NCBI GenBank assembly: GCA_025355835.1
Contig: JANXYW010000399.1
Span: forward strand, 1-7,404
Length of the DNA: 7,404 nt
Direction of reading: 5' to 3'
Source of the DNA: Chloroflexota bacterium
Lineage (GTDB): Bacteria > Chloroflexota > Dehalococcoidia > DSTF01 > JACRBR01
Positions within the stretch are counted from its first letter, which is position 1; the number at the start of each line of letters is the position of its first letter. Both the position numbers and the translations under genes were made by a program. The notes below the pieces were generated by a model. That model was not told the DNA's origin. It saw only the letters and a list, made by a program, of their open reading frames with translations, and ran no database searches. This document shows, in pieces, positions 1 to 5,221 of this stretch.

Positions 1-161
1 GCGCGTTCGGAGCGGCCGGTGGCGAGGAGAAAGACGGCCTCGAGCAGATTCGTCTTGCCCTGCGCGTTCTGACCGAGCAGAAGGATCGCACCGGGAGCGA
101 GATCGAGTTCCTGCTTCGCGTAGTTGCGGAAGTTGGTGAGGGCGAGGTCGCGGAGGTGCAT
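1..161 (-). CDS. recF: DNA replication and repair protein RecF, N-terminal part (cut by window edge)
   Basis: The first 53 codons read from the ATG at 161 down to base 1. The start MHLRDLALTNFRNY is the classic opening of RecF, an SMC-like ABC ATPase that binds gapped DNA and helps load RecA through RecOR. The Walker A loop is GQNAQGKT (residues 30-37), followed by NLLEAV and by the RecF-type TGRSER at 48-53. The Walker B and signature motifs lie outside the window. No good Shine-Dalgarno sequence precedes the ATG, but the start fits the family because RecF normally begins only about 10 residues before the NFRNY motif. Upstream lies repeat DNA, so the gene's usual dnaA-dnaN neighbours are not visible here. 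The family call is firm; the C-terminal part is unseen. Confidence 0.93.
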   Translation of the reverse strand, partial: MHLRDLALTNFRNYAKQELDLAPGAILLLGQNAQGKTNLLEAVFLLATGRSER

Positions 162-194
162 CTTCGGGAGGATAGAGGTTGGAGGCGGGGGACG

Positions 195-438
195 GAACCA
201 CGGATTTCGCGGATTGCACGGATTAGTTGGGGTGGGAACGGGAACCACGAAGGAGACGAAGGGCACGAAGGGGGAGGGAACAAGGATTTCGCGGATTGCA
301 CGGATTAGTTGGGGTGGGGACGGGAACCACGAAGGACACGAAGGGGAAAGGGAACAAGGATTTCGCGGATTGCACGGATTGGTTGCGGCACGAATGGGGA
401 GGGGGAACCACAGATTTCACAGATTTCGCAGATTGGGT
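195..438. repeat. Three-unit ladder repeat of CGGATTNNN and ACGAAG modules
   Basis: The block starts with CGGATTTCG-CGGATTGCA-CGGATT, a 9-bp period, followed by a G-rich spacer and a second module of spaced ACGAAG words. The first word recurs at 202, 284 and 358 (spacing 82 and 74 bp). A diverged fourth start with CAGATT words lies at about 410-434. The ORFs that run through it on both strands are low-complexity translations of the repeat and are not credible genes. Related modules occur at 4812 and 5062, so this is a dispersed family. From 162 to 757 there is no credible gene. Confidence 0.9.
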
Positions 439-503
439 TGGCGCCCGATGCAGAGAGCGCGCACGCGATCGTAGATTGTGACAGGATTTTGGCGAGCGTC
501 GGT

Positions 504-540
504 CCGGCTTTGCCGGCCACACAGCCGGGACGGCTATGCC
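504..540. repeat. Double-hairpin (REP-like) element
   Basis: Two short perfect stems lie close together: CCGGC-TTT-GCCGG (504-516) and AGCCG-GGA-CGGCT (523-535). The stem content resembles the ACAGCCG hairpins at 4951 and 5161. No GTAG head is present. There is no T-tract after either stem, so an intrinsic terminator is unlikely. Confidence 0.5.
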
Positions 541-617
541 ACGCGCTTCGCGTCTCGTTCGGGACGACCGATGCACGTGACGAGGCGGGAGCTCTCAGCT
601 ACTTCCCCCAAACAAAC

Positions 618-641
618 CTCTGTGCCTCTGTGCCTCTGTGG
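618..641. repeat. Octamer tandem repeat CTCTGTGC x3
   Basis: Three consecutive 8-bp units are present: CTCTGTGC, CTCTGTGC, CTCTGTGG. They are followed by TGAACC and lead almost directly into the heptamer array at 654. Confidence 0.85.
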
Positions 642-653
642 TGAACCTTCCCC

Positions 654-751
654 CGACGACCGACGACCGACGACCGACGACCGACGACCGACGACCGACG
701 ACTGACGACCGACGACCGACGACCGACGACCGACGACTGACGACCGACGAC
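654..751. repeat. Heptamer tandem array CGACGAC x14
   Basis: Fourteen back-to-back 7-bp units fill exactly 98 bp. Twelve are CGACGAC; units 8 (703-709) and 13 (738-744) are TGACGAC. There are no spacers, so this is not a CRISPR. The array ends 6 bp before the stop codon (758-760) of the GGDEF-EAL gene on the opposite strand and therefore lies in that gene's 3' flank. Confidence 0.95.
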
Positions 752-757
752 CGGCGC

Positions 758-3088
758 CTACGCCGACTGCTCTTCTACGGGCATGGCGCCGCCGGCGGTT
801 TCGCTCAGGAGCGCGCGGATGGAGTCGGCGCTGATGGCCTGGGCGAAGAGGAAACCCTGGGCGAGGTCGCAATTGCGCGACTTCAGCCAGCCGAGCTGGT
901 CGGCGCGTTCGACGCCCTCGGCGACGATCTCGAGATTGAGCGTTTGGCCCAGCTCGATGATCGACTGCGCGAGTTCGCGTTCCTTGCCGTGTTCGCCGAC
1001 GCCATCGACGAACGACTTATCGATCTTGAGGATGTCGACGGGGAAGCGGCGCAGGTAGCTAAGCGACGAGTAGCCCGTGCCGAAGTCGTCGATGGCGAGA
1101 CGCACGCCGAGCGCCTTCAGTTCGTGCAGTCGCTCGATCGCGAGTTCGGCGTTCTGCATGACGAGGCTCTCCGTGATCTCGAGTATGAGCGAGTTGGGTG
1201 GCAAGCCCGAATCGCGCAATGCTTCGGCGACGACTTCGACGAGGCCGGGCTGGTGGATCTGCCGCGCCGAGACATTGACGGCGATCGTGAGCGGCGGATC
1301 GGACGGATATTCGGTCTGCCAGCTGCGCGCCTGGAAGCACGATTCTCGCAGCACCCACCGCCCGATCGTGACGATGAGGCCGGTCTCTTCGGCGATATGG
1401 ATGAACTCGCCCGGAAGAAGCAGCCCACGCGTTGGGTGTTGCCAACGCACGAGCGCTTCGACGCCGGCGATCTTTTGCGAACTGAGGACGACGCTGGGCT
1501 GATAGTGGACGACGAGCTCGCCGCGCTCGACCGCCCTCTGTAGCTCACCCGCGAGTTGCAGATGGCCGAGCATCGATGTCTCCATGCTGGCGCGGTAGAT
1601 GGCGAACTGGCCTTTGCCGTCGGACTTTGCGGAGTACATCGCGACATCGGCGCGCCGAAGCAGCTCGTCGGCCGTCGAGACCGCGGTGCTGATGGCGATG
1701 CCGATGCTTCCGCGTACGAACACTTCGGTGCCGCTCAGCTCCATGGGTACGCGGAGCACATCGATCATCCGCGTGGCAACGGAGATGGCGTGATCCGTGT
1801 CACCGAGTTCTTCGAGCAGAATGGCGAATTCGTCGCCGCCGAGCCGAGCCGCCGTATCGCCGGGGCGCAGACACGACTGGAGGCGCGCGGCAACCGCGAT
1901 AAGAAGCTGGTCGCCTGCGGGATGGCCGAGGCTGTCGTTGACGGACTTGAAGTCGTCGAGATCGATGAACAGCACGGCGAGGCCGGCCGCGCGCCGCGAC
2001 GCGTGCTGCAATCCGTGTTCAAGCCGATCCATGAAGCGCACACGATTCGCCAGATCCGTGAGCGGGTCGTGAAACGCCTGATGACGGAGATGTTCTTCTA
2101 ATTCGTGTTCGACTTCGAGCGCGCGCGCAAGCGTCTCCTCGGCGCGCTTGCGCACGTCCACCTCGCGCGCCAGCTCGCCGTTTGCGCGCTCAAGGTCCGC
2201 GGTGCGCGCCTCGAGGTTCTTCGCGAGGTACGCGTTGAGTTCTTCGGAGCGATGGATCAGCGCCGCGGCCATGCTGTTCACGTCGGTCGCGAGGTTGGCG
2301 AGTTCGGCGGGACCGGAGCGCTCCACCTGCGCCGTGAGATCGCCGGCGGCGATGGCGCGCGTGACTGCGCTGGCGCGTCGCAGCGGCCGGCCGATCCATT
2401 CGAACGCGGCGAGACCGATTGCGAGCATCATGAGCGCGGACATCGCGCCGATGCCGAGCGACCAGCGGAGCGTCGAAGCTTCGGCGGCCTGCTGATCGTC
2501 CTGCGCGGTACGAAGTGCGGCGCGCTGGTCGGTGATTCGGCCGCCCAGGTCTGCGAGGAGTTGTTCGGACCTGTCGATGAGTCCGGAGTTGGTGGCAATG
2601 TTGATCGCGCTGGCGAGGTCGCCGCTGCTGATCGCGGCGATAACCTCCTGATCTCCGCCGGAGAACTGGCTGTGCATCTGGATCAACGCATCGAGACGCG
2701 GAGCGTCGGCCGGATCGTGCAGGACCGCGTCGTCGCGCAGCGCCGTCAGCGCCGTATCGGCTCTGTTGCGCGACGCAGCGAAACGATCGAGGAACGCGGG
2801 GTCTTTCTGCAGGAAGTACGCGATGACGGTGATCCACTCGTCGTACACCGATCCGAGCGCGTCCTCGTAATGGCCGCTGTTGTTGATCGCCCGCGTCGCT
2901 TCCCGGCTGGCGGTCTGGTGGCGGTTCGCGCTGGCGCGCGTGGTCGCAACGATGAAGCCGGTCGCGGCGAGCACCGAGACGACGAGAATCGCTGTTGCGG
3001 CACGGACGGAGAGCCGGTGTCCGAACTTCATCGCACGTCCCAGCCATGGCGAGCGGTGCGCCGTATGAGCAGCAGCAATCACGCTCAC
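758..3088 (-). CDS. Membrane-anchored GGDEF-EAL cyclic-di-GMP turnover protein
   Basis: This 776-aa inner-membrane signalling protein should both make (GGDEF) and degrade (EAL) cyclic-di-GMP. Order: short cytoplasmic N-terminus; TM1 at about 27-49; a mostly helical extracytoplasmic sensor of about 155 residues; TM2 at about 208-230; HAMP at about 231-283; coiled coil to about 335; GGDEF domain from HDPLTDLANR (340-349); EAL domain from about 510. The diguanylate cyclase site is GGDEF at 417-421, with an inhibitory I-site RPGD at 408-411, five residues before it. The EAL site looks intact: E544-A-L, N605, E637, DDFGTGYSS (667-675), K688 and E724. Both activities are therefore plausible, with product inhibition of the cyclase. 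The given start is GTG without a clear ribosome site. An in-frame ATG at 3029-3031 (residue 20), just before TM1, is a good alternative. The ligand of the sensor is unknown. Confidence 0.95.
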   Translation of the reverse strand: MSVIAAAHTAHRSPWLGRAMKFGHRLSVRAATAILVVSVLAATGFIVATTRASANRHQTASREATRAINNSGHYEDALGSVYDEWITVIAYFLQKDPAFLDRFAASRNRADTALTALRDDAVLHDPADAPRLDALIQMHSQFSGGDQEVIAAISSGDLASAINIATNSGLIDRSEQLLADLGGRITDQRAALRTAQDDQQAAEASTLRWSLGIGAMSALMMLAIGLAAFEWIGRPLRRASAVTRAIAAGDLTAQVERSGPAELANLATDVNSMAAALIHRSEELNAYLAKNLEARTADLERANGELAREVDVRKRAEETLARALEVEHELEEHLRHQAFHDPLTDLANRVRFMDRLEHGLQHASRRAAGLAVLFIDLDDFKSVNDSLGHPAGDQLLIAVAARLQSCLRPGDTAARLGGDEFAILLEELGDTDHAISVATRMIDVLRVPMELSGTEVFVRGSIGIAISTAVSTADELLRRADVAMYSAKSDGKGQFAIYRASMETSMLGHLQLAGELQRAVERGELVVHYQPSVVLSSQKIAGVEALVRWQHPTRGLLLPGEFIHIAEETGLIVTIGRWVLRESCFQARSWQTEYPSDPPLTIAVNVSARQIHQPGLVEVVAEALRDSGLPPNSLILEITESLVMQNAELAIERLHELKALGVRLAIDDFGTGYSSLSYLRRFPVDILKIDKSFVDGVGEHGKERELAQSIIELGQTLNLEIVAEGVERADQLGWLKSRNCDLAQGFLFAQAISADSIRALLSETAGGAMPVEEQSA

Positions 3089-3096
3089 GAAAGGGC

Positions 3097-3213
3097 CTAC
3101 AGAATGATCGGCTTCGAGTGGGCCTCGCAGAAGGTACGAAGGCTACATTCCGCTTCGTCGGCTGCCTGCTTGCCCCAGTGGGCCTCACGGAGGAGGGCCC
3201 GTAGACCGAAGAT
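3097..3213 (-). CDS. Possible small ORF upstream of the GGDEF-EAL gene (doubtful)
   Basis: A 38-codon reading frame starts at the ATG at 3211-3213 (MIFGLRALLREAHWGKQ) and ends with TAG at 3097-3099, 8 bp before the GTG start of the cyclic-di-GMP gene. The composition looks protein-like, with two Cys and a charged helical stretch, and the tight spacing would suit translational coupling or a leader peptide. There is no Shine-Dalgarno sequence; a perfect dyad sits 4 bp upstream instead. No family is recognised. It may be a chance frame in GC-rich intergenic DNA. Confidence 0.25.
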   Translation of the reverse strand: MFGLRALLREAHWGKQAADEAECSLRTFCEAHSKPIIL

Positions 3214-3217
3214 CATA

Positions 3218-3238
3218 GGGAGATCCCGGAGATCTCCC
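3218..3238. promoter_or_regulatory. Perfect 8-bp dyad between divergent genes (candidate operator)
   Basis: GGGAGATC (3218-3225) and GATCTCCC (3231-3238) form a perfect inverted repeat around a 5-bp spacer, CCGGA. It lies just upstream of the ribosome site of the 92-aa gene and in the divergent region of the GGDEF-EAL gene. It could be a repressor or activator site, or an RNA hairpin in the leader of the small gene. The role is inferred from position only. Confidence 0.4.
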
Positions 3239-3251
3239 GGAAGGAAGCGAT

Positions 3252-3530
3252 ATGCGGCGAAACGTGCGCACGATCTCCCTGACGATGGCGGTCCTCGCGA
3301 TGGCGTTGGTCGTGATGGTGCTGGCCACCCGCGACGGTGGCAGCGCGACATCCAGCGCGGCCTTGCCTTCCGCATGCGACAACTTCGCCCGTGCCAGCGA
3401 GCTGTTCGCTCGCGGTGGCTCCGAGCAATCGGTGCAGATGATGGGCGGCGAGTTGCTGACGCGAGACGCGGACGCGGATTCGAAGGAGATCCTCACGGAT
3501 CTGATGGAGTCCTGCGACGCCGAGCAATAG
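3252..3530 (+). CDS. Small exported or membrane-anchored protein of unknown function
   Basis: The gene encodes 92 residues. A basic start (MRRNVR) is followed by one hydrophobic segment at about residues 8-25, which acts either as an uncleaved anchor or a signal peptide. The remaining ~65 residues are acidic and mainly helical and would face outside. Exactly two cysteines, C42 and C88, lie in this part and could form one disulfide near its two ends. The start is supported by AAGGAA at 3241-3246, 5 nt before the ATG, and the TAG at 3528-3530 ends it cleanly. It is divergent from the GGDEF-EAL gene, with 163 bp between the two starts. No family is recognised. Confidence 0.65.
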   Translation: MRRNVRTISLTMAVLAMALVVMVLATRDGGSATSSAALPSACDNFARASELFARGGSEQSVQMMGGELLTRDADADSKEILTDLMESCDAEQ

Positions 3531-3556
3531 GGGCGTTAGCGCAGCGGCGAAGCCTG

Positions 3557-3596
3557 TCAGCGTATCAGCGCTTCAGCTAATCAGCATCTCAGGCTG
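3557..3596. repeat. Degenerate octamer repeat TCAGCNNN x5
   Basis: TCAG recurs at 3557, 3565, 3573, 3581 and 3589, exactly every 8 bp. The first four units are TCAGC plus three variable bases; the last is TCAGGCTG. The TCA at 3573-3575 is the stop codon (TGA on the minus strand) of the phosphodiesterase remnant, so the repeat cuts into that gene's coding frame. Confidence 0.8.
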
Positions 3597-3824
3597 AAGC
3601 CATGCACGTTCGTGCGCGTTGCCGGTGGCGTCGGTTGTGCTGTCGACGGTCTTGTTGTGCAGCAGCAGAGGTACGCCGTCAGACGTGCAGTGCACGTCAA
3701 TCTCGATAGCGTCTGCGCTGAGGCGAATCGCCAGTTCGATGCCCGCGAGCGTGTTCTCCGGCGCGTGGCCGGCGCAGGCCGCCTCGGACGTGGCGAGCGG
3801 TACGTGCATGGTCGCAGGGTACAT
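3573..3824 (-). pseudogene. Glycerophosphodiester phosphodiesterase fragment, N-terminal region only
   Basis: An open frame of 83 codons contains unmistakable GDPD-family sequence: APENTLAGIELAI (21-33), then ADAIEIDVHCTSDG with metal-ligand candidates E41 and D43, then LLLH with the second catalytic His at 56, then DSTTDATG. Family members are about 230-300 residues long and hydrolyse glycerophosphodiesters to glycerol-3-phosphate and an alcohol. Here the frame ends in an octamer repeat soon after the substrate-site start, so most of the TIM barrel is missing. The essential HRG motif before APENT is replaced in frame by E-A-A. A CAC...CGAGGC string (His...Arg-Gly codons) survives in another frame at 3781-3792, which suggests an old frameshift. 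Family HD is HN here. This is a non-functional remnant. Confidence 0.8.
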
Positions 3825-3895
3825 CGCGAGTGGCGGACGAGGTTGATGGCGCGGGCGCCACGGCGGATGGCCAGGCGACGCACACTGCGAGGCCC

Positions 3896-3920
3896 GCGCG
3901 GGCTGAAAAGCCCGCGCTAC
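3896..3920 (-). repeat. GTAG-headed REP hairpin, stem type 1 (CGCGGGCT)
   Basis: Read on the minus strand: GTAG (3920-3917), then CGCGGGCT, loop TTTC, then AGCCCGCG. The stem is a perfect 8 bp, or 9 bp if the last G of the head pairs too. A GTAG or GTGG head followed by a hairpin is the known layout of repetitive extragenic palindromes mobilised by RAYT transposases. No T-tract follows, so it is not a standard terminator. The stretch 3825-3953 holds no gene. Confidence 0.7.
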
Positions 3921-3953
3921 AGGTGATTCTCGTGCTCTTGGGCGGACAGAGGA

Positions 3954-4559
3954 TCAGGCGCCGTTGAGGAAGCGGAGGCGGAGGCGGAGCGCGTCGGGGC
4001 GGGCTTCGTCGACGAAAATGCGCTTGCCGGTGCCGGACGTGACGCCTTCGGCGATCGCCGCAGCGGTCATTGGCTGCGTAAGCACGAGCTGGATCGCGGC
4101 CTCGTCGTCCTGGTAGCGGCGGACGGCGGCGGACTGCACCTGCGGCAGGCGAACGAGCGCGCGCTGGATCTCCATCAATCCCTGGAAGCCGGGGACGGCG
4201 GCGATCGTGACGTCGATGCCTTCGCCACCCGCTGCGAACGCGGGTTCGAGATCGGGGAGATGCGGCTTCGCGACCTCGGCTGGCAGTTGCGCCGCTTGGG
4301 CGGCCTGCGCCTCGGCCAGCTTGGCGACGCTCCCCGTGAGATCAGACATGCGCGTCGCGAGCGATTCGGTGTGATCGACGAGGCGAGCGAGGATGTCGCT
4401 GAATCGCTCCATCGTCTCGACCACTTCGGGCGGGACGGCGGCGGCACGTGCATCGCGGTCTGTGGCGATGATCACCTCGGCCTCTTTGAGGGCGCGGGCG
4501 ATGATGGCTGCCGCTTGCGTAATGGCCTCGTCGCTGGAGTTCGGAGGTGTGTCGGTCAT
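3954..4559 (-). CDS. Unrecognised 201-aa protein: helical/coiled-coil N-half and small alpha/beta C-domain
   Basis: The chosen start is the ATG at 4557-4559 (MTDTPPNSSDEAITQ). The frame stays open up to a GTG at 4757, but the extra 66 residues are unlike a protein start and would overlap a -10-like TATACT at 4737-4742. Residues 10-95 are Ala/Glu-rich and helical, with heptad-like spacing that suggests a coiled coil. Residues 115-201 (IDVTIAAVPGFQGLMEIQRAL, then LPQVQSAAVRRY, then RLRLRFL) have a beta-alpha-beta pattern with an LPxV turn. From memory, small LPGV-type domains like this occur at the C-terminus of regulatory or coiled-coil proteins in Chloroflexota, but I cannot name the family. 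No TM segment or signal peptide is seen. It appears monocistronic. The stretch 4560-4774 upstream holds no other feature I can support. Confidence 0.7.
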   Translation of the reverse strand: MTDTPPNSSDEAITQAAAIIARALKEAEVIIATDRDARAAAVPPEVVETMERFSDILARLVDHTESLATRMSDLTGSVAKLAEAQAAQAAQLPAEVAKPHLPDLEPAFAAGGEGIDVTIAAVPGFQGLMEIQRALVRLPQVQSAAVRRYQDDEAAIQLVLTQPMTAAAIAEGVTSGTGKRIFVDEARPDALRLRLRFLNGA

Positions 4560-4774
4560 CTCGTCCAGTCTCTCGTCACAAGCCCACAGATCGACACGCG
4601 CTTCCTGCGAAAGGGACAGTACCCGCGAGGCCTCCATGCCGCGCGGCCGAAGGGCAATCGCGCCTTGCAGCGTGATGCTGCGAAGCGCGGAGTTCGGACG
4701 AATGTGTATCGGCGTGCGTGGGCCGATTCCGAAGGAAGTATACCGGGGTGCTTGCACACAATGTTGGTTCGCTT

Positions 4775-4979
4775 GACGCGGGGAGTCGCCTAAGGGCTAA
4801 CGCGGGGAACCACGGATTACGTGGATTTCACGGATTGGTTGACGAGAGGTTGGAACCGCAGATTGCGCAGATTTCGCAGAGGGGGACGGGAACCACGAAG
4901 AACACGAAAGTGGCACGAAGGGAGGGAAGGGGAGAAAGAAGCGATGTAGGACAGCCGCCCCCGGCTGTTGGCAGCCCGC
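4775..4979 (+). repeat. Composite direct repeat, copy 1 (intact)
   Basis: The copy begins GACGCGGGGAGTC, continues with a CGGATT ladder, then spaced ACGAAG words, then a purine-rich stretch, and ends with a GTAG-headed hairpin and a tail to 4979. It matches copy 2 at an offset of 250 bp in the left block (five mismatches over about 64 bp). The offset is 210 bp in the right block, where 4893-4964 is identical to 5103-5174. Copy 1 therefore holds 40 extra bp between the blocks. The last base of the identical run (4964 = 5174) belongs to the IS in copy 2 and matches by chance. Confidence 0.9.
4946..4969 (+). repeat. GTAG-headed REP hairpin, stem type 2 (ACAGCCG), intact
   Basis: The GTAG head is at 4946-4949, followed by G and the perfect stem-loop ACAGCCG-CCCC-CGGCTGT at 4951-4968. 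A flanking G/T pair could add one wobble. It is the empty-site version of the hairpin broken by the IS at 5174. The 24 bp at 4956-4979 recur exactly at 7068-7091. Confidence 0.8.
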
Positions 4980-5024
4980 AGCATTCATTGCCAGTGCCCC
5001 GGGAACGCCTGGATAACCCCAACC

Positions 5025-5173
5025 GACGCGGGGAGTCACCTCAGGGCGAACGCGGGGAACCACGGATTACGCGGATTTCGCGGATTGGGTGAGGGACGGG
5101 AGCCACGAAGAACACGAAAGTGGCACGAAGGGAGGGAAGGGGAGAAAGAAGCGATGTAGGACAGCCGCCCCCG
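5025..5173 (+). repeat. Composite direct repeat, copy 2 (split by the IS)
   Basis: This has the same layout as copy 1 but lacks 40 bp in the middle. Its terminal GTAG-headed hairpin (head at 5156-5159, left arm from 5161) is interrupted at 5173 by the insertion sequence. The missing right part of the hairpin and tail (GCTGT and onward) lies at 7076-7091, beyond the IS. The 45 bp between the two copies (4980-5024) contain nothing I can assign. Confidence 0.9.
5166..5173. repeat. Left target-site duplication, CGCCCCCG
   Basis: This 8-bp direct repeat is identical to 7068-7075. Eight bp is the usual duplication length of the IS1595 family. Shifting the IS edges by one base either way destroys the match, so the edges are fixed. 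Confidence 0.92.
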
Positions 5174-5199
5174 GGGAATGGTCACTTTGACACACCCAC
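5174..5199 (+). repeat. Left terminal inverted repeat
   Basis: It opens with GGGAATGGT and ends with TTTGACACACCCAC. It matches the reverse complement of 7042-7067 at 23 of 26 positions, with all three mismatches between positions 10 and 13. The TTGACA within it also serves as a -35 box. Confidence 0.95.
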
Positions 5200-5215
5200 C
5201 CGAGGCTGTCATGCT
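5187..5215 (+). promoter_or_regulatory. Promoter of the passenger genes, inside the left inverted repeat
   Basis: A perfect -35 TTGACA (5187-5192), a 17-bp spacer, and a weaker -10 CATGCT (5210-5215) preceded by TG at the extended -10 position. The predicted transcription start is about 5222, which is the A of the passenger ATG, so the mRNA would be leaderless. No Shine-Dalgarno sequence precedes that ATG, in agreement. Confidence 0.6.
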
Positions 5216-5221
5216 AGTTGA

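Noticed and set aside
124..576. Several overlapping ORFs in the ladder repeat, both strands
   Set aside because: Their proteins are periodic low-complexity translations of the repeat, and all frames are open because unit lengths vary without regard to codons.
654..751. CRISPR array
   Set aside because: Units are 7 bp with no spacers and there are no cas genes.
638..1543. Long plus-strand ORF across the heptamer array and into the GGDEF-EAL gene
   Set aside because: It begins with a translation of the CGACGAC repeat and then runs antisense to the well-supported EAL domain; its protein has no family features.
2105..3580. 491-codon plus-strand ORF
   Set aside because: It is antisense to the sensor and HAMP parts of the GGDEF-EAL gene and out of frame with the better-supported 92-aa gene; long antisense frames are expected at this GC content.
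3896..3920. Intrinsic terminator
   Set aside because: The stem is strong, but no T-tract follows on either strand; the GTAG head fits a REP element better.
4560..4757. N-terminal extension of the 201-aa gene to a GTG at 4757
   Set aside because: The extra 66 residues look like translated leader DNA and would overlap a possible -10 element at 4737-4742; the internal ATG at 4557-4559 gives a natural start.
4560..4800. tRNA or other structured RNA gene
   Set aside because: I could not fold an acceptor stem with a T-arm around GGTTCGC at 4765-4771, and no CCA or matching arms are present.
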